Source: Lineus longissimus (taxonomy: Eukaryota > Nemertea > Pilidiophora > Heteronemertea > Lineidae). Taken from it: DNA of 64,000 nt. The first letter of the stretch is position 1, and each line of letters starts with the position of its first letter. Shown piece after piece: positions 1-15,000 of the stretch. The notes below the pieces were generated by a model. That model made no database searches. It saw only the letters and a list, made by a program, of their open reading frames with translations, and was not told the origin of the DNA. The stretch covers positions 1,800,001 through 1,864,000 of the forward strand of contig NC_088322.1 in the NCBI RefSeq assembly GCF_910592395.1, in the 5' to 3' direction. Made by a program: the position numbers and the translations under genes.

Positions 1-3000
1 ATTCAGAAACTGAGCTATAAGTGTGTGGATACCTAGATACTTGGACACTATTTTTGAATATCTAAGTGTCCTGGTGTCCAGGGCCGTATTCAGGAAGCAC
101 TCTTAGTCAGAGCACGCTCTTAGCGTCCTCGTAGGCTATTCAGAAAACGAGCTATAAGCGTGTGGATACCTAGATACTTGGACACTCTTTTTAGGTATCT
201 AAGTGTCCGGGTGTCCAGGGCCGTATTCACGAAGCACTCTTAGTCAGAGCACGCTCTTAGCGTCCTCGTAGGCTATTCAGAAAATGAGCTATAAGTGTGT
301 GGATACCTAGATACTTGGACACTCTTTTTAGGTATCTAAGTGTCTGGGTGTCCAGGGCCGTAATCACGAAGCACTCTTAGTCAGAGCACGCTCTTAGCGT
401 CCTCGTAGGCTATTCAGAAACTGAGCTATAAGTGTGTGGATACCTAGATACTTGGACACTCTTTGTATGTATCCAAGTGTCCGGGTGTGCAGGGCCGTAT
501 TCACGAAGCACTCTTAGTCAGAGCACGCTCTTAGCGTCCTCGTAGGCTATTCAGAAACTGAGCTATAAGTGTGTGGATCTAAGTGTGTGGATCTAAGTGT
601 CCTGGTGTCCAGGGCCGTATTCACGAAGCACTCTTAGTCAGAGCACGCTCTCAGCGTCCCCGTAGGCTATTCAGAAACTGAGCTATAAGTGTGTGGATAC
701 CTAGATACTTGGACACTATTTTTGAATATCTAAGTGTCCTGGTGTCCAGGGCCGTATTCAGGAAGCACTCTTAGTCAGAGCACGCTCTTAGCGTCCTCGT
801 AGGCTATTCAGAAAACGAGCTATAAGTGTGTGGATACCTAGATACTTGGACACTCTTTTTAGGTATCTAAGTGTCCGGGTGTCCAGGGCCGTATTCACGA
901 AGCACTCTTAGTCAGAGCACGCTCTTAGCGTCCTCGTAGGCTATTCAGAAAATGAGCTATAAGTGTGTGGATACCTAGATACTTGGACACTCTTTTTAGG
1001 TATCTAAGTGTCCGGGTGTCCAGGGCCGTAATCACGAAGCACTCTTAGTCAGAGCACGCTCTTAGCGTCCTCGTAGGCTATTCAGAAACTGAGCTATAAG
1101 TGTGTGGATACCTAGATACTTGGACACTCTTTTTATGTATCCAAGTGTCCGGGTGTGCAGGGCCGTATTCACGAAGCACTCTTAGTCAGAGCACGCTCTT
1201 AACTAGCGTCCTCGTAGGCTATTCAGAAACTGAGCTATAAGTGTGTGGATACCTAGATACTTGGACACTCTTTTTAGGTATCTAAGTGTCCGGGTGTCCA
1301 GGGCCGTTTTCACGAAGCACTCTTAGTCAGAGCACGCTCTTAGCGTCCTCGTAGGCTATTCAGAAACTGAGCTATAAGTGTGTGGATACCTAGATACTTG
1401 GACACTCTTTTTAGGTATCTAAGTGTCCGGGTGTCCAGGGCCGTATTCACGAAGCACTCTTAGTCAGAGCACGCTCTTAGCGTCCTCGTAGGCTATTCAG
1501 AAAATGAGCTATAAGTGTGTGGATACCTAGATACTTGGACACTCTTTTTAGGTATCTAAGTGTCCGGGTGTCCAGGGCCGTATTCACGAAGCACTCTTAG
1601 TCAGAGCACGCTCTTAGCGTCCTCGTAGGCTATTCAGAAACTGAGCTATAAGTGTGTGGATACCTAGATACTCGGACACTCTTTTTAGGTATCTAAGTGT
1701 CCGGGTGTCCAGTGCGGTATTCACAAAGCACTCTTAGTCAGAGCACGCTCTTAGCGTCCTCGTAGACTATTCAGAAACTGAGCTATAAGTGTGTGGATAC
1801 CTAGATACTTGGACACTCTTTTTAGGTATCTAAGTGTCCGGGTGTCCAGGGCCGTATTCACGAAGCACTCTTAGTCAGAGCACGCTCTTAGCGTCCTCGT
1901 AGGCTATTCAGAAACTGAGCTATAAGTGTGTGGATACCTAGATACTTGGACACTCTTTTTAGGTATCTAAGTGTCCGGGTGTCCAGGGCCGTATTCACGA
2001 AGCACTCTTAGTCATAGCACGCTCTTAGCGTCCTCGTAGGCTATTCAGAAACTGAGCTATAAGTGTGTGGATACCTAGATACTTGGACACTCTTTTTAGG
2101 TATCTAAGTGTCCGGGTGTCCAGGGCCTTATTCACGAAGCACTCTTAGTCAGAGCACGCTCTTAGCGTCCTAGTAGGCTATTCAGAAACTGAGCTATAAG
2201 TGTGTGGATACCTAGATACTTGGACACTCTTTTTAGGTATCTAAGTGTCCAGGTGTCTAGGGCCGTATTCACGAAGCACTCTTAGTCAGAGCACGCTCTT
2301 AGCTTCCTCGTAGTCTTTTCAGAAACTGAGCTATAAGTGTGTGGATACCTAGATACTTGGACACTCTTTTTAGGTATCTAAGTGTCTGGGTGTCCAGGGC
2401 CGTATTCACGAAGCACTCTTAGTCAGAGCACGCTCTTACCGTCCTCGTAGGCTATTCAGCAACTGAGCTATAAGTGTGTGGATACCTAGATACTCGGACA
2501 CTCTTTTTAGGTATCTAAGTGTCCGGGTGTCCAGGGCGGTATTCACGAAGCACTCTTAGTCAGAGCACGCTCTTAGCGTCCTCGTAGGCTATTCAGCAAC
2601 TGAGCTATAAGTGTGTGGATACCTAGATACTCGGACACTCTTTTTAGGTATCTAAGTGTCCGGGTGTCCAGGGCGGTATTCACGAAGCACTCTTAGTCAG
2701 AGCACGCTCTTAGCGTCCTTGTAGGCTATTCAGCAACTGAGCTATAAGTGTGTGGATACCTAGATACTCGGACACTCTTTTTAGGTATCTAAGTGTCCGG
2801 GTGTCCAGGTCAGTATTCACGAAGCACTCTTAGTCAGAGCACGCTCTTAGCGTCCTCGTAGGCTATTCAGAAACTGAGCTATAAGTGTGTGGATACCTAG
2901 ATACTTGGACACTCTTTTTAGGTATCTAAGTGTCCGAGTGTCCAGGGCCGTATTCACGAAGTACTCTTAGTCAGAACACGCTCTTAGCGTCCTCGTCGGC

Positions 3001-6000
3001 TATTCAGAAACCGAGCTATAAGTGTGTGAATACCTAGATACTTGGACACTCTTTTTAGGTATCTAAGTGTCCGGGTGTCCAGGGCCGTATTCAGGAAGCA
3101 CTCTTAGTCAGAGCACGCTCTTAGCGTCCTCGTACGCTATTCAGAAACTGAGTTATAAGTGTGTGGATACCTAGATACTTGGACACTCTTTTTAGGTATC
3201 TAAGTGTCCGGGTGTCCAGGGCCGTTTTCACGAAGCACTCTTAGTCAGAGCACGCTCTTATCGTCCCCGTAGGCTATTCAGAAACTAAGCTATAAGTGTG
3301 TGGATACCAAGATACTTGGACACTCTTTTTGAATATCTAAGTGTCCTGGTGTCCAGGGCCGTATTCACGAAGCACTCTTAGTCAGAGCACGCTCTTAGCG
3401 TCCTCGTAGGCTATTCAGAAACTGAGCTATAAGTGTGTGGATACCTAGATACTTGGACACTCTTTTTAGGTATCTAAGTGTCCGGGTGTCCAGGGCCGTA
3501 TTCACGAAGCACTCTTAGTCAGAGCACGCTCCTAGCGTCCTCGTAGGCTATTCAGAAACTGAGCTATAAGTGTGTGGATACCTAGATACTTGGACACTCT
3601 TTTTAGGTATCTAAGTGTCCGGGTGTCCAGGGCCGTATTTACGAAGCACCCTTAGTCAGAGCACGCTCTAAGCGTCCTCGTAGGCTATTCAGAAACTGAG
3701 CTATAAGTGTGTGGATACCTAGATACTTGGACACTCTTTTTAGGTATCTAAGTGTCCGGGTGTCCAGGGCCGTATTCACGAAGCACTCTTAGTCAGAGCA
3801 CGCTCTTAGCGTCCTCGTAGGCTATTCAGAAACTGAGCTATAAGTGTGTGGATACCTAGATACTTGGACACTCTTTTTAGGTATCTTAGTGTCCGGGTGT
3901 CCAGGGCCGTATTCACGAAGCACTCTTAGTCAGAGCACGCTCTTAGCGTCCTCGTAGGCTATTCAGAAACTGAGCTATAAGTGTGTGGATACCTAGATAC
4001 TTGGACACTCTTTTTAGGTATCTAAGTGTCCGGGTGTGCAGGGCCGTATTCACGAAGCACTCTTGGTCAGAGCACGCTCTTAGCGTCCTCGTAGGCTATT
4101 CAGAAACTGAGCTATAAGTGTGTGGATACCTAGATACTTGGACACTCTTTTTAGGTATATAAGTGTCCGGGTGTCCAGGGCCGTTTTCACGAAGCACTCT
4201 TAGTCAGAGCACGCTCTTAGCGTCCTCGTAGGCTATTCAGAAACTGAGCTATAAGTGTGTGGATACCTAGATACTTGGACACTCTTTTTAGGTATCTAAG
4301 TGTCCGGGTGTCCAGGGCCGTATTCACGAAGCACTCTTAGTCAGAGCACGCTCTTAGCGTCCTCGTAGGCTATTCAGAAACTGAGCTATAAGTGTGTGGA
4401 TACCTAGATACTTGGACACTCTTTTTAGGTATCTAAGTGTCCGGGTGTCCAAGGCCGTATTCACGAAGCACTCTTAGTCAGAGCACGCTCTTATCGTCCC
4501 CGTAGGCTATTCAGAAACTAAGCTATAAGTGTGTGGATACCTAGATACTTGGACACTCTTTTTGAATATCTAAGTGTCCTGGTGTCCAGGGCCGTATTCA
4601 CGAAGCACTCTTAGTCAGAGCACGCTCTTAGCGTCCTCGTAGGCTATTCAGAAAATGAGCTATAAGTGTGTGGATACCTAGATACTTGGACACTCTTTTT
4701 GAATATCTAAGTGTCCTGGTGTCCAGGGCCGTATTCACGAAGCACTCTTAGTCAGAGCACGCTCTTAGCGTCCTCGTAGGCTATTCAGAAAATGAGCTAT
4801 AAGTGTGTGGATACCTAGATACTTGGACACTCTTTTTAGGTATCTAAGTGTCCGGGTGTCCAAGGCCGTATTCACGAAGCACTCTTAGTCAGAGCACGCT
4901 CTTATCGTCCCCGTAGGCTATTCAGAAACTAAGCTATAAGTGTGTGGATACCTAGATACTTGGACACTCTTTTTGAATATCTAAGTGTCCTGGTGTCCAG
5001 GGCCGTATTCACGAAGCACTCTTAGTCAGAGCACGCTCTTAGCGTCCTCGTAGGCTATTCAGAAAATGAGCTATAAGTGTGTGGATACCTAGATACTTGC
5101 ACACTCTTTTTAGGTATCTAAGTGTCCGGGTGTCCAGGGCCGTATTCACGAAGCACTCTTAGTCATAGCACGCTCTTAGCGTCCTCGTAGGCTATTCAGA
5201 AACTGAGCTATAAGTGTGTGGATACCTAGATACTTGGACACTCTTTTTAGGTATCTAAGTGTCCGGGTGTCCAGGGCCTTATTCACGAAGCACTCTTAGT
5301 CAGAGCACGCTCTTAGCGTCCTCGTAGGCTATTCAGAAACTGAGCTATAAGTGTGTGGATACCTAGATACTTGGACACTCTTTTTAGGTATCTAAGTGTC
5401 CGGGTGTCTAGGGCCGTATTCACGAAGCACTCTTAGTCAGAGCACGCTCTTAGCTTCCTCGTAGTCTTTTCAGAAACTGAGCTATAAGTGTGTGGATACC
5501 TAGATACTTGGACACTCTTTTTAGGTATCTAAGTGTCTGGGTGTCCAGGGCCGTATTCACGAAGCACTCTTAGTCAGAGCACGCTCTTACCGTCCTCGTA
5601 GGCTATTCAGAAACTGAGCTATAAGTGTGTGGATACCTAGATACTTGGAAACTCTTTTTGAGTATCTAAGTGTCCTGGTGGCCAGGGCCGTATTCACGAA
5701 GCACTCTTAGTCAGAGCACGCTCTTAGCGTCCTCGTAGGCTATTCAGAAAATGAGCTATAAGCGTGTGGATACCTAGATACTTGGACACTCTTTTTAGGT
5801 ATCTAAGTGTCCGGGTGTCCAGGACCGTATTCACGAAGCACTCTTAGTCAGAGCACGCTCTTAGCGTCCTCGTAGGCTATTCAGAAAATGAGCTATAAGT
5901 GTGTGGATACCTAGATACCTGGACACTCTTTTTAGGTATCTAAGTGTCCGGGTGTCCAGGGCCGTATTCACGAAGCACTCCTAGTCAGAGCACGCTCTTA

Positions 6001-9000
6001 GTGTCCTCGTAGGCTATTCAGAAACTGAGCTATAAGTGTGTGGATACCTAGATACTTGGACACTCTTTTTGAGTATCTAAGTGTCCTGGTGTCCAGGGCC
6101 TTATTCACGAAGCACTCTTAGTCAGAGCACGCTCTTAGCGTCCTCGTAGGCTATTCAGAAAATGAGCTATAAGCGTGTGGATACCTAGATACTTGGACAC
6201 TCTTTTTAGGTATCTAAGTGTCCGGATGTCCAGGGCCGTATTTACGAAGCACTCTTAGTCAGAGCACGCTCTTAGCGTCCTCGTAGGCTATTCAGAAAAT
6301 GAGCTATAAGTGTGTGGATACCTAGATACTTGGACACTCTTTTTAGGTATCTAAGTGTCCGGGTGTCCAGGGCCGTATTCACGAAGCACTCTTAGTCAGA
6401 GCACGCACTTAGCGTCCTCGTAGGCTATTCAGAAACTGAGCTATAAGTGTGTGGATACCTAGATACTTGGACACTCTCTTTAGGTATCTAAGTGTCCGGG
6501 TGTCCAGGGCCGTATTTTCGAAGCACTCTTAGTCAGAGCACGCTCTTAGCGTCCTCGTAGGCTATTCAGAAACTGAGCTATAAGTGTGTGGATACCTAGA
6601 TACTTGGACACTCTTTTTAGGTATCTAAGTGTCCGGGTGTCCAGGGCGGTATTCACGAAGCACTCTTAGTCAGAGCACGCTCTTAGCGTCCTTGTAGGCT
6701 ATTCAGCAACTGAGCTATAAGTGTGTGGATACCTAGATACTCGGACACTCTTTTTAGGTATCTAAGTGTCCGGGTGTCCAGGTCAGTATTCACGAAGCAC
6801 TCTTAGTCAGAGCACGCTCTTAGCGTCCTCGTAGGCTATTCAGAAACTGAGCTATAAGTGTGTGGATACCTAGATACTTGGACACTCTTTTTAGGTATCT
6901 AAGTGTCCGAGTGTCCAGGGCCGTATTCACGAAGCACTCTTAGTCAGAGCACGCTCTTAGCGTCCTCGTCGGCTATTCAGAAACCGAGCTATAAGTGTGT
7001 GAATACCTAGATACTTGGACACTCTTTTTAGGTATCTAAGTGTCCGGGTGTCCAGGGCCGTATTCACGAAGCACTCTTAGTCATAGCACGCTCTTAGCGT
7101 CCTCATAGGCTATTCAGAAACTGAGCTATAAGTGTGTGGATACCTAGATACTTGGACACTCTTTTTAGGTATCTAAGTGTCCGGGTGTCCAGGGCCGTAT
7201 TCACGAAGCACTCTTAGTCAGAGCACGCTCCTAGCGTCCTCGTAGGCTATTCAGAAACTGAGCTATAAGTGTGTGGATACCTAGATACTTGGACACTCTT
7301 TTTAGGTATCTAAGTGTCCGGGTGTCCAGGGCCGTATTTACGAAGCACCCTTAGTCAGAGCACGCTCTAAGCGTCCTCGTAGGCTATTCAGAAACTGAGC
7401 TATAAGTGTGTGGATACCTAGATACTTGGACACTCTTTTTAGGTATCTAAGTGTCCGGGTGTCCAGGGCCGTATTCACGAAGCACTCTTAGTCAGAGCAC
7501 GCTCTTAGCGTCCTCGTAGGCTATTCAGAAACTGAGCTATAAATGTGTGGATACCTAGATACTTGGACACTCTTTTTAGGTATCTTAGTGTCCGGGTGTC
7601 CAGGGCCGTATTCACGAAGCACTCTTAGTCAGAGCACGCTCTTAGCGTCCTCGTAGGCTATTCAGAAACTGAGCTATAAGTGTGGGGATACCTAGATACT
7701 TGGACACTCTTTTTAGGTATCTAAGTGTCCGGGTGTGCAGGGCCGTATTCACGAAGCACTCTTGGTCAGAGCACGCTCTTAGCGTCCTCGTAGGCTATTC
7801 AGAAACTGAGCTATAAGTGTGTGGATACCTAGATACTTGGACACTCTTTTTAGGTATATAAGTGTCCGGGTGTCCAGGGCCGTTTTCACGAAGCACTCTT
7901 AGTCAGAGCACGCTCTTAGCGTCCTCGTAGGCTATTCAGAAACTGAGCTATAAGTGTGTGGATACCTAGATACTTGGACACTCTTTTTAGGTATCTAAGT
8001 GTCCGGGTGTCCAGGGCCGTATTCACGAAGCACTCTTAGTCAGAGCACGCTCTTAGCGTCCTCGTAGGCTATTCAGAAACTGAGCTATAAGTGTGTGGAT
8101 ACCTAGATACTTGGACACTCTTTTTAGGTATCTAAGTGTCCGGGTGTCCAAGGCCGTATTCACGAAGCACTCTTAGTCAGAGCACGCTCTTATCGTCCCC
8201 GTAGGCTATTCAGAAACTAAGCTATAAGTGTGTGAATACCTAGATACTTGGACACTCTTTTTGAATATCTAAGTGTCCTGGTGTCCAGGGCCGTATTCAC
8301 GAAGCACTCTTAGTCAGAGCACGCTCTTAGCGTCCTCGTAGGCTATTCAGAAAATGAGCTATAGGTGTGTGGATACCTAGATACTTGGACACTCTTTTTA
8401 GGTATCTAAGTGTCCGGGTGTCCAGGGCCGTATTCACGAAGCACTCTTAGTCAGAGCACGCTCTTAGCGTCCTCGTAGGCTATTCAGAAACTGAGCTATA
8501 AGTGTGTGGATACCTAGATACTCGGACACTCTTTTTAGGTATCTAAGTGTCCGGGTGTCCAGGGCGGTATTCACAAAGCAGTCTTAGTCAGAGCACGCTC
8601 TTAGCGTCCTCGTAGACTATTCAGAAACTGAGCTATAAGTGTGTGGATACCTAGATACTTGGACACTCTTTTTAGGTATCTAAGTGTCCGGGTGTCCAGG
8701 GCCGTATTCACGAAGCACTCTTAGTCATAGCACGCTCTTAGCGTCCTCGTAGGCTATTCAGAAACCGAGCTATAAGTGTGTGAATACCTAGATACTTGGA
8801 CACTCTTTTTAGGTATCTAAGTGTCCGGGTGTCCAGGGCCGTATTCAGGAAGCACTCTTAGTCAGAGCACGCTCTTAGCGTCCTCGTAGGCTATTCAGAA
8901 ACTGAGCTATAAGTGTGTGGATACCTAGATACTTGGACACTCTTTTTAGGTATCTAAGTGTCCGGGTGTCCAGGGCCGTATTCACGAAGCACTCTTAGTC

Positions 9001-12000
9001 AGAGCACGCTCCTAGCGTCCTCGTAGGCTATTCAGAAACTGAGCTATAAGTGTGTGGATACCTAGATACTTGGACACTCTTTTTAGGTATCTAAGTGTCC
9101 GGGTGTCCAGGGCCGTATTTACGAAGCACCCTTAGTCAGAGCACGCTCTAAGCGTCCTCGTAGGCTATTCAGAAACTGAGCTATAAGTGTGTGGATACCT
9201 AGATACTTGGACACTCTTTTTAGGTATCTAAGTGTCCGGGTGTCCAGGGCCGTATTCACGAAGCACTCTTAGTCAGAGCACGCTCTTAGCGTCCTCGTAG
9301 GCTATTCAGAAACTGAGCTATAAGTGTGTGGATACCTAGATACTTGGACACTCTTTTTAGGTATCTTAGTGTCCGGGTGTCCAGGGCCGTATTCACGAAG
9401 CACTCTTAGTCAGAGCACGCTCTTAGCGTCCTCGTAGGCTATTCAGAAACTGAGCTATAAGTGTGTGGATACCTAGATACTTGGACACTCTTTTTAGGTA
9501 TCTAAGTGTCCGGGTGTGCAGGGCCGTATTCACGAAGCACTCTTGGTCAGAGCACGCTCTTAGCGTCCTCGTAGGCTATTCAGAAACTGAGCTATAAGTG
9601 TGTGGATACCTAGATACTTGGACACTCTTTTTAGGTATATAAGTGTCCGGGTGTCCAGGGCCGTTTTCACGAAGCACTCTTAGTCAGAGCACGCTCTTAG
9701 CGTCCTCGTAGGCTATTCAGAAACTGAGCTATAAGTGTGTGGATACCTAGATACTTGGACACTCTTTTTAGGTATCTAAGTGTCCGGGTGTCCAGGGCCG
9801 TATTCACGAAGCACTCTTAGTCAGAGCACGCTCTTAGCGTCCTCGTAGGCTATTCAGAAACTGAGCTATAAGTGTGTGGATACCTAGATACTTGGACACT
9901 CTTTTTAGGTATCTAAGTGTCCGGGTGTCCAAGGCCGTATTCACGAAGCACTCTTAGTCAGAGCACGCTCTTATCGTCCCCGTAGGCTATTCAGAAACTA
10001 AGCTATAAGTGTGTGGATACCTAGATACTTCGACACTCTTTTTGAATATCTAAGTGTCCTGGTGTCCAGGGCCGTATTCACGAAGCACTCTTAGTCAGAG
10101 CACGCTCTTAACGTCCTCGTAGGCTATTCAGAAAATGAGCTATAGGTGTGTGGATACCTAGATACTTGGACACTCTTTTTAGGTATCTAAGTGTCCAGGT
10201 GTTCAGGGCCGTATTCACGAAGCACTCTTAGTCAGAGCACGCTCTTAGCGTCCTCGTAGGCTATTCAGAAACTGAGCTATAAGTGTGTGGATACCTAGAT
10301 ACTCGGACACTCTTTTTAGGTATCTAAGTGTCCGGGTGTCCAGGGCGGTATTCACAAAGCAGTCTTAGTCAGAGCACGCTCTTAGCGTCCTCGTAGACTA
10401 TTCAGAAACTGAGCTATAAGTATGTGGATACCTAGATACTTGGACACTCTTTTTAGGTATCTAAGTGTCCGGGTGTCCAGGGCCGTATTCACGAAGCACT
10501 CTTAGTCATAGCACGCTCTTAGCGTCCTCGTAGGCTATTCAGAAACTGAGCTATAAGTGTGTGGATACCTAGATACTTGGATACTCTTTTTAGGTATCTA
10601 AGTGTCCGGGTGTCCAGGGCCTTATTCACGAAGCACTCTTAGTCAGAGCACGCTCTTAGCGTCCTCGTAGGCTATTCAGAAACTGAGCTATAAGTGTGTG
10701 GATACCTAGATACTTGGACACTCTTTTTAGGTATCTAAGTGTCCGGGTGTCTAGGGCCGTATTCACGAAGCACTCTTAGTCAGAGCACGCTCTTAGCTTC
10801 CTCGTAGTCTTTTCAGAAACTGAGCTATAAGTGTGTGGATACCTAGATACTTGGACACTCTTTTTAGGTATCTAAGTGTCTGGGTGTCCAGGGCCGTATT
10901 CACGAAGCACTCTTAGTCAGAGCACGCTCTTACCGTCCTCGTAGGCTATTCAGAAACTGAGCTATAAGTGTGTGGATACCTAGATACTTGGAAACTCTTT
11001 TTGAGTATCTAAGTGTCCTGGTGGCCAGGGCCGTATTCACGAAGCACTCTTAGTCAGAGCACGCTCTTAGCGTCCTCGTAGGCTATTCAGAAAATGAGCT
11101 ATAAGCGTGTGGATACCTAGATACTTGGACACTCTTTTTAGGTATCTAAGTGTCCGGGTGTCCAGGGCCGTATTCACGAAGCACTCTTAGTCAGAGCACG
11201 CTCTTAGCGTCCTCGTAGGCTATTCAGAAAATGAGCTATAAGTGTGTGGATACCTAGATACTTGGACACTCTTTTTAGGTATCTAAGTGTCCGGGTGTCC
11301 AGGGCCGTATTCACGAAGCACTCCTAGTCAGAGCACGCTCTTAGTGTCCTCGTAGGCTATTCAGAAACTGAGCTATAAGTGTGTGGATACCTAGATACTT
11401 GGACACTCTTTTTGAGTATCTAAGTGTCCTGGTGTCCAGGGCCTTATTCACGAAGCACTCTTAGTCAGAGCACGCTCTTAGCGTCCTCGTAGGCTATTCA
11501 GAAAATGAGCTATAAGCGTGTGGATACCTAGATACTTGGACACTCTTTTTAGGTATCTAAGTGTCCGGATGTCCAGGGCCGTATTTACGAAGCACTCTTA
11601 GTCAGAGCACGCTCTTAGCGTCCTCGTAGGCTATTCAGAAAATGAGCTATAAGTGTGTGGATACCTAGATACTTGGACACTCTTTTTAGGTATCTAAGTG
11701 TCCGGGTGTCCAGGGCCGTATTCACGAAGCACTCTTAGTCAGAGCACGCACTTAGCGTCCTCGTAGGCTATTCAGAAACTGAGCTATAAGTGTGTGGATA
11801 CCTAGATACTTGGACACTCTTTTTAGGTATCTAAGTGTCCGGGTGTCCAGGGCCGTATTCACGAAGCACTCTTAGTCAGAGCACGCTCTTAGCGTCCTCG
11901 TAGGCTATTCAGAAACTGAGCTATAAGTGTGTGGATCCCTAGATACTTGGACACTCTTTTTAGGTATCTAAGTGTCCGGGTGTGCAGGGCCGTATTCACG

Positions 12001-15000
12001 AAGCACTCTTATTCAGAGCACGCTCTTAGCGTCCTCGTACGCTATTCAGAAACTGAGTTATAAGTGTGTGGATACCTAGATACTTGGACACTCTTTTTAG
12101 GTATCTAAGTGTCCGGGTGTCCAGGGCCGTTTTCACGAAGCACTCTTAGTCAGAGCACGCTCTTAGCGTCCTCGTAGGCTATTCAGAAACTGAGCTATAA
12201 GTGTGTGGATACCTAGATACTTGGACACTCTTTTTAGGTATCTAAGTGTCCGGGTGTCCAGGGCCGTATTCAGGAAGCACTCTTAGTCAGAGCACGCTCT
12301 TAGCGTCCTCGTAGGCTATTCAGAAACTGAGCTATAAGTGTGTGGATACCTAGATACTTGGACACTCTTTTTAGGTATCTAAGTGTCCGGGTGTCCAGGG
12401 CCGTATTCACGAAGCACTCTTAGTCAGAGCACGCTCTCAGCGTCCCCGTAGGCTATTCAGAAACTGAGCTATAAGTGTGTGGATACCTAGATACTTGGAC
12501 ACTATTTTTGAATATCTAAGTGTCCTGGTGTCCAGGGCCGTATTCAGGAAGCACTCTTAGTCAGAGCACGCTCTTAGCGTCCTCGTAGGCTATTCAGAAA
12601 ACGAGCTATAAGCGTGTGGATACCTAGATACTTGGACACTCTTTTTAGGTATCTAAGTGTCCGGGTGTCCAGGGCCGTATTCACGAAGCACTCTTAGTCA
12701 GAGCACGCTCTTAGCGTCCTCGTAGGCTATTCAGAAAATGAGCTATAAGTGTGTGGATACCTAGATACTTGGACACTCTTTTTAGGTATCTAAGTGTCCG
12801 GGTGTCCAGGGCCGTATTCACGAAGCACTCTTAGTCAGAGCACGCTCTTAGCGTCCTCGTAGGCTATTCAGAAACTGAGCTATAAGTGTGTGGATACCTA
12901 GATACTTGGACACTCTTTTTATGTATCTAAGTGTCCGGGTGTGCAGGGCCGTATTCACGAAGCACTCTTAGTCAGAGCACGCTCTTAGCGTCCTCGTAGG
13001 CTATTCAGAAACTGAGCTATAAGTGTGTGGATACCTAGATACTTGGACACTCTTTTTAGGTATCTAAGTGTCCGGGTGTCCAGGGCCGTTTTCACGAAGC
13101 ACTCTTAGTCAGAGCACGCTCTTAGCGTCCTCGTAGGCTATTCAGAAACTGAGCTATAAGTGTGTGGATACCTAGATACTTGGACACTCTTTTTAGGTAT
13201 CTAAGTGTCCGGGTGTCCAGGGCCGTATTCACGAAGCACTCTTAGTCAGAGCACGCTCTTAGCGTCCTCGTAGGCTATTCAGAAACTGAGCTATAAGTGT
13301 GTGGATACCTAGATACTTGGACACTCTTTTTAGGTATCTAAGTGTCCGGGTGTCCAAGGCCGTATTCACGAAGCACTCTTAGTCAGAGCACGCTCTTATC
13401 GTCCCCGTAGGCTATTCAGAAACTAAGCTATAAGTGTGTGGATACCTAGATACTTGGACACTCTTTTTGAATATCTAAGTGTCCTGGTGTCCAGGGCCGT
13501 ATTCACGAAGCACTCTTAGTCAGAGCACGCTCTTAGCGTCCTCGTAGGCTATTCAGAAAATGAGCTATAAGTGTGTGGATACCTAGATACTTGGACACTC
13601 TTTTTAGGTATCTAAGTGTCCGGGTGTCCAGGGCCGTATTCACGAAGCACTCTTAGTCATAGCACGCTCTTAGCGTCCTCGTAGGCTATTCAGAAACTGA
13701 GCTATAAGTGTGTGGATACCTAGATACTTGGACACTCTTTTTAGGTATCTAAGTGTCCGGGTGTCCAGGGCCTTATTCACGAAGCACTCTTAGTCAGAGC
13801 ACGCTCTTAGCGTCCTCGTAGGCTATTCAGAAACTGAGCTATAAGTGTGTGGATACCTAGATACTTGGACACTCTTTTTAGGTATCTAAGTGTCCGGGTG
13901 TCCAGGGCGGTATTCACAAAGCACTCTTAGTCAGAGCACGCTCTTAGCGTCCTCGTAGACTATTCAAAAACTGAGCTATAAGTGTGTGGATACCTACTTG
14001 GACACTCTTTTTAGGTATCTAAGTGTCCGGGTGTCCAGGGCCGTATTCAAGAAGCACGCTTAGTCAGAGCACGCTCTTAGCGTCCTCGTAGGCTCTTCAG
14101 AAACCGAGCTATAAGTGTGTGAATACCTAGATACTTGGACACTCTTTTTAGGTATCTAAGTGTCCGGGTGTCCAGGGCCGTATTTACGAAGAACCCTTAG
14201 TCAGAGCACGCTCTAAGCGTCCTCGTAGGCTATTCAGAAACTGAGCTATAAGTGTGTGGATACCTAGATACTTGGACACTCTTTTTAGGTATCTAAGTGT
14301 CCGGGTGTCCAGGGCCGTATTCACGAAGCACTCTTAGTCAGAGCACGCTCTTAGCGTCCTCGTAGGCTATTCAGAAACTGAGCTATAAGTGTGTGGATAC
14401 CTAGATACTTGGACACTCTTTTTAGGTATCTAAGTGTCCGGGTGTCCAGGGCCGTATTCACGAAGCACTCTTAGTCAGAGCACGCTCTTAGCGTCCTCGT
14501 AGGCTATTCAGAAACTGAGCTATAAGTGTGTGGATACCTAGATACTTGGACACTCTTTTTAGGTATCTAAGTGTCCGGGTGTGCAGGGCCGTATTCACGA
14601 AGCACTCTTGGTCAGAGCACGCTCTTAGCGTCCTCGTAGGCTATTCAGAAACTGAGCTATAAGTGTGTGGATACCTAGATACTTGGACACTCTTTTTAGG
14701 TATCTAAGTGTCCGGGTGTGCAGGGCCGTATTCACGAAGCACTCTTAGTCAGAGCACGCTCTTAGCGTCCTCGTAGGCTAATCAGAAACTGAGCTATAAG
14801 TGTGTGGATACCTAGATACTTGGACACTCTTTTTAGGTACCTAAGTGTCCGGGTGTCCAGGGCCGTATTCACGAAGCACTCTTAGTCAGAGCACGATCTT
14901 AGCGTCCTCGTAGGCTATTCAGAAACTGAGCTATAAGTGTGTGGATACCTAGATACTTGGACACTCTTTTTAGGTATCGAAGTGTCCGGGTGTCCAGGGC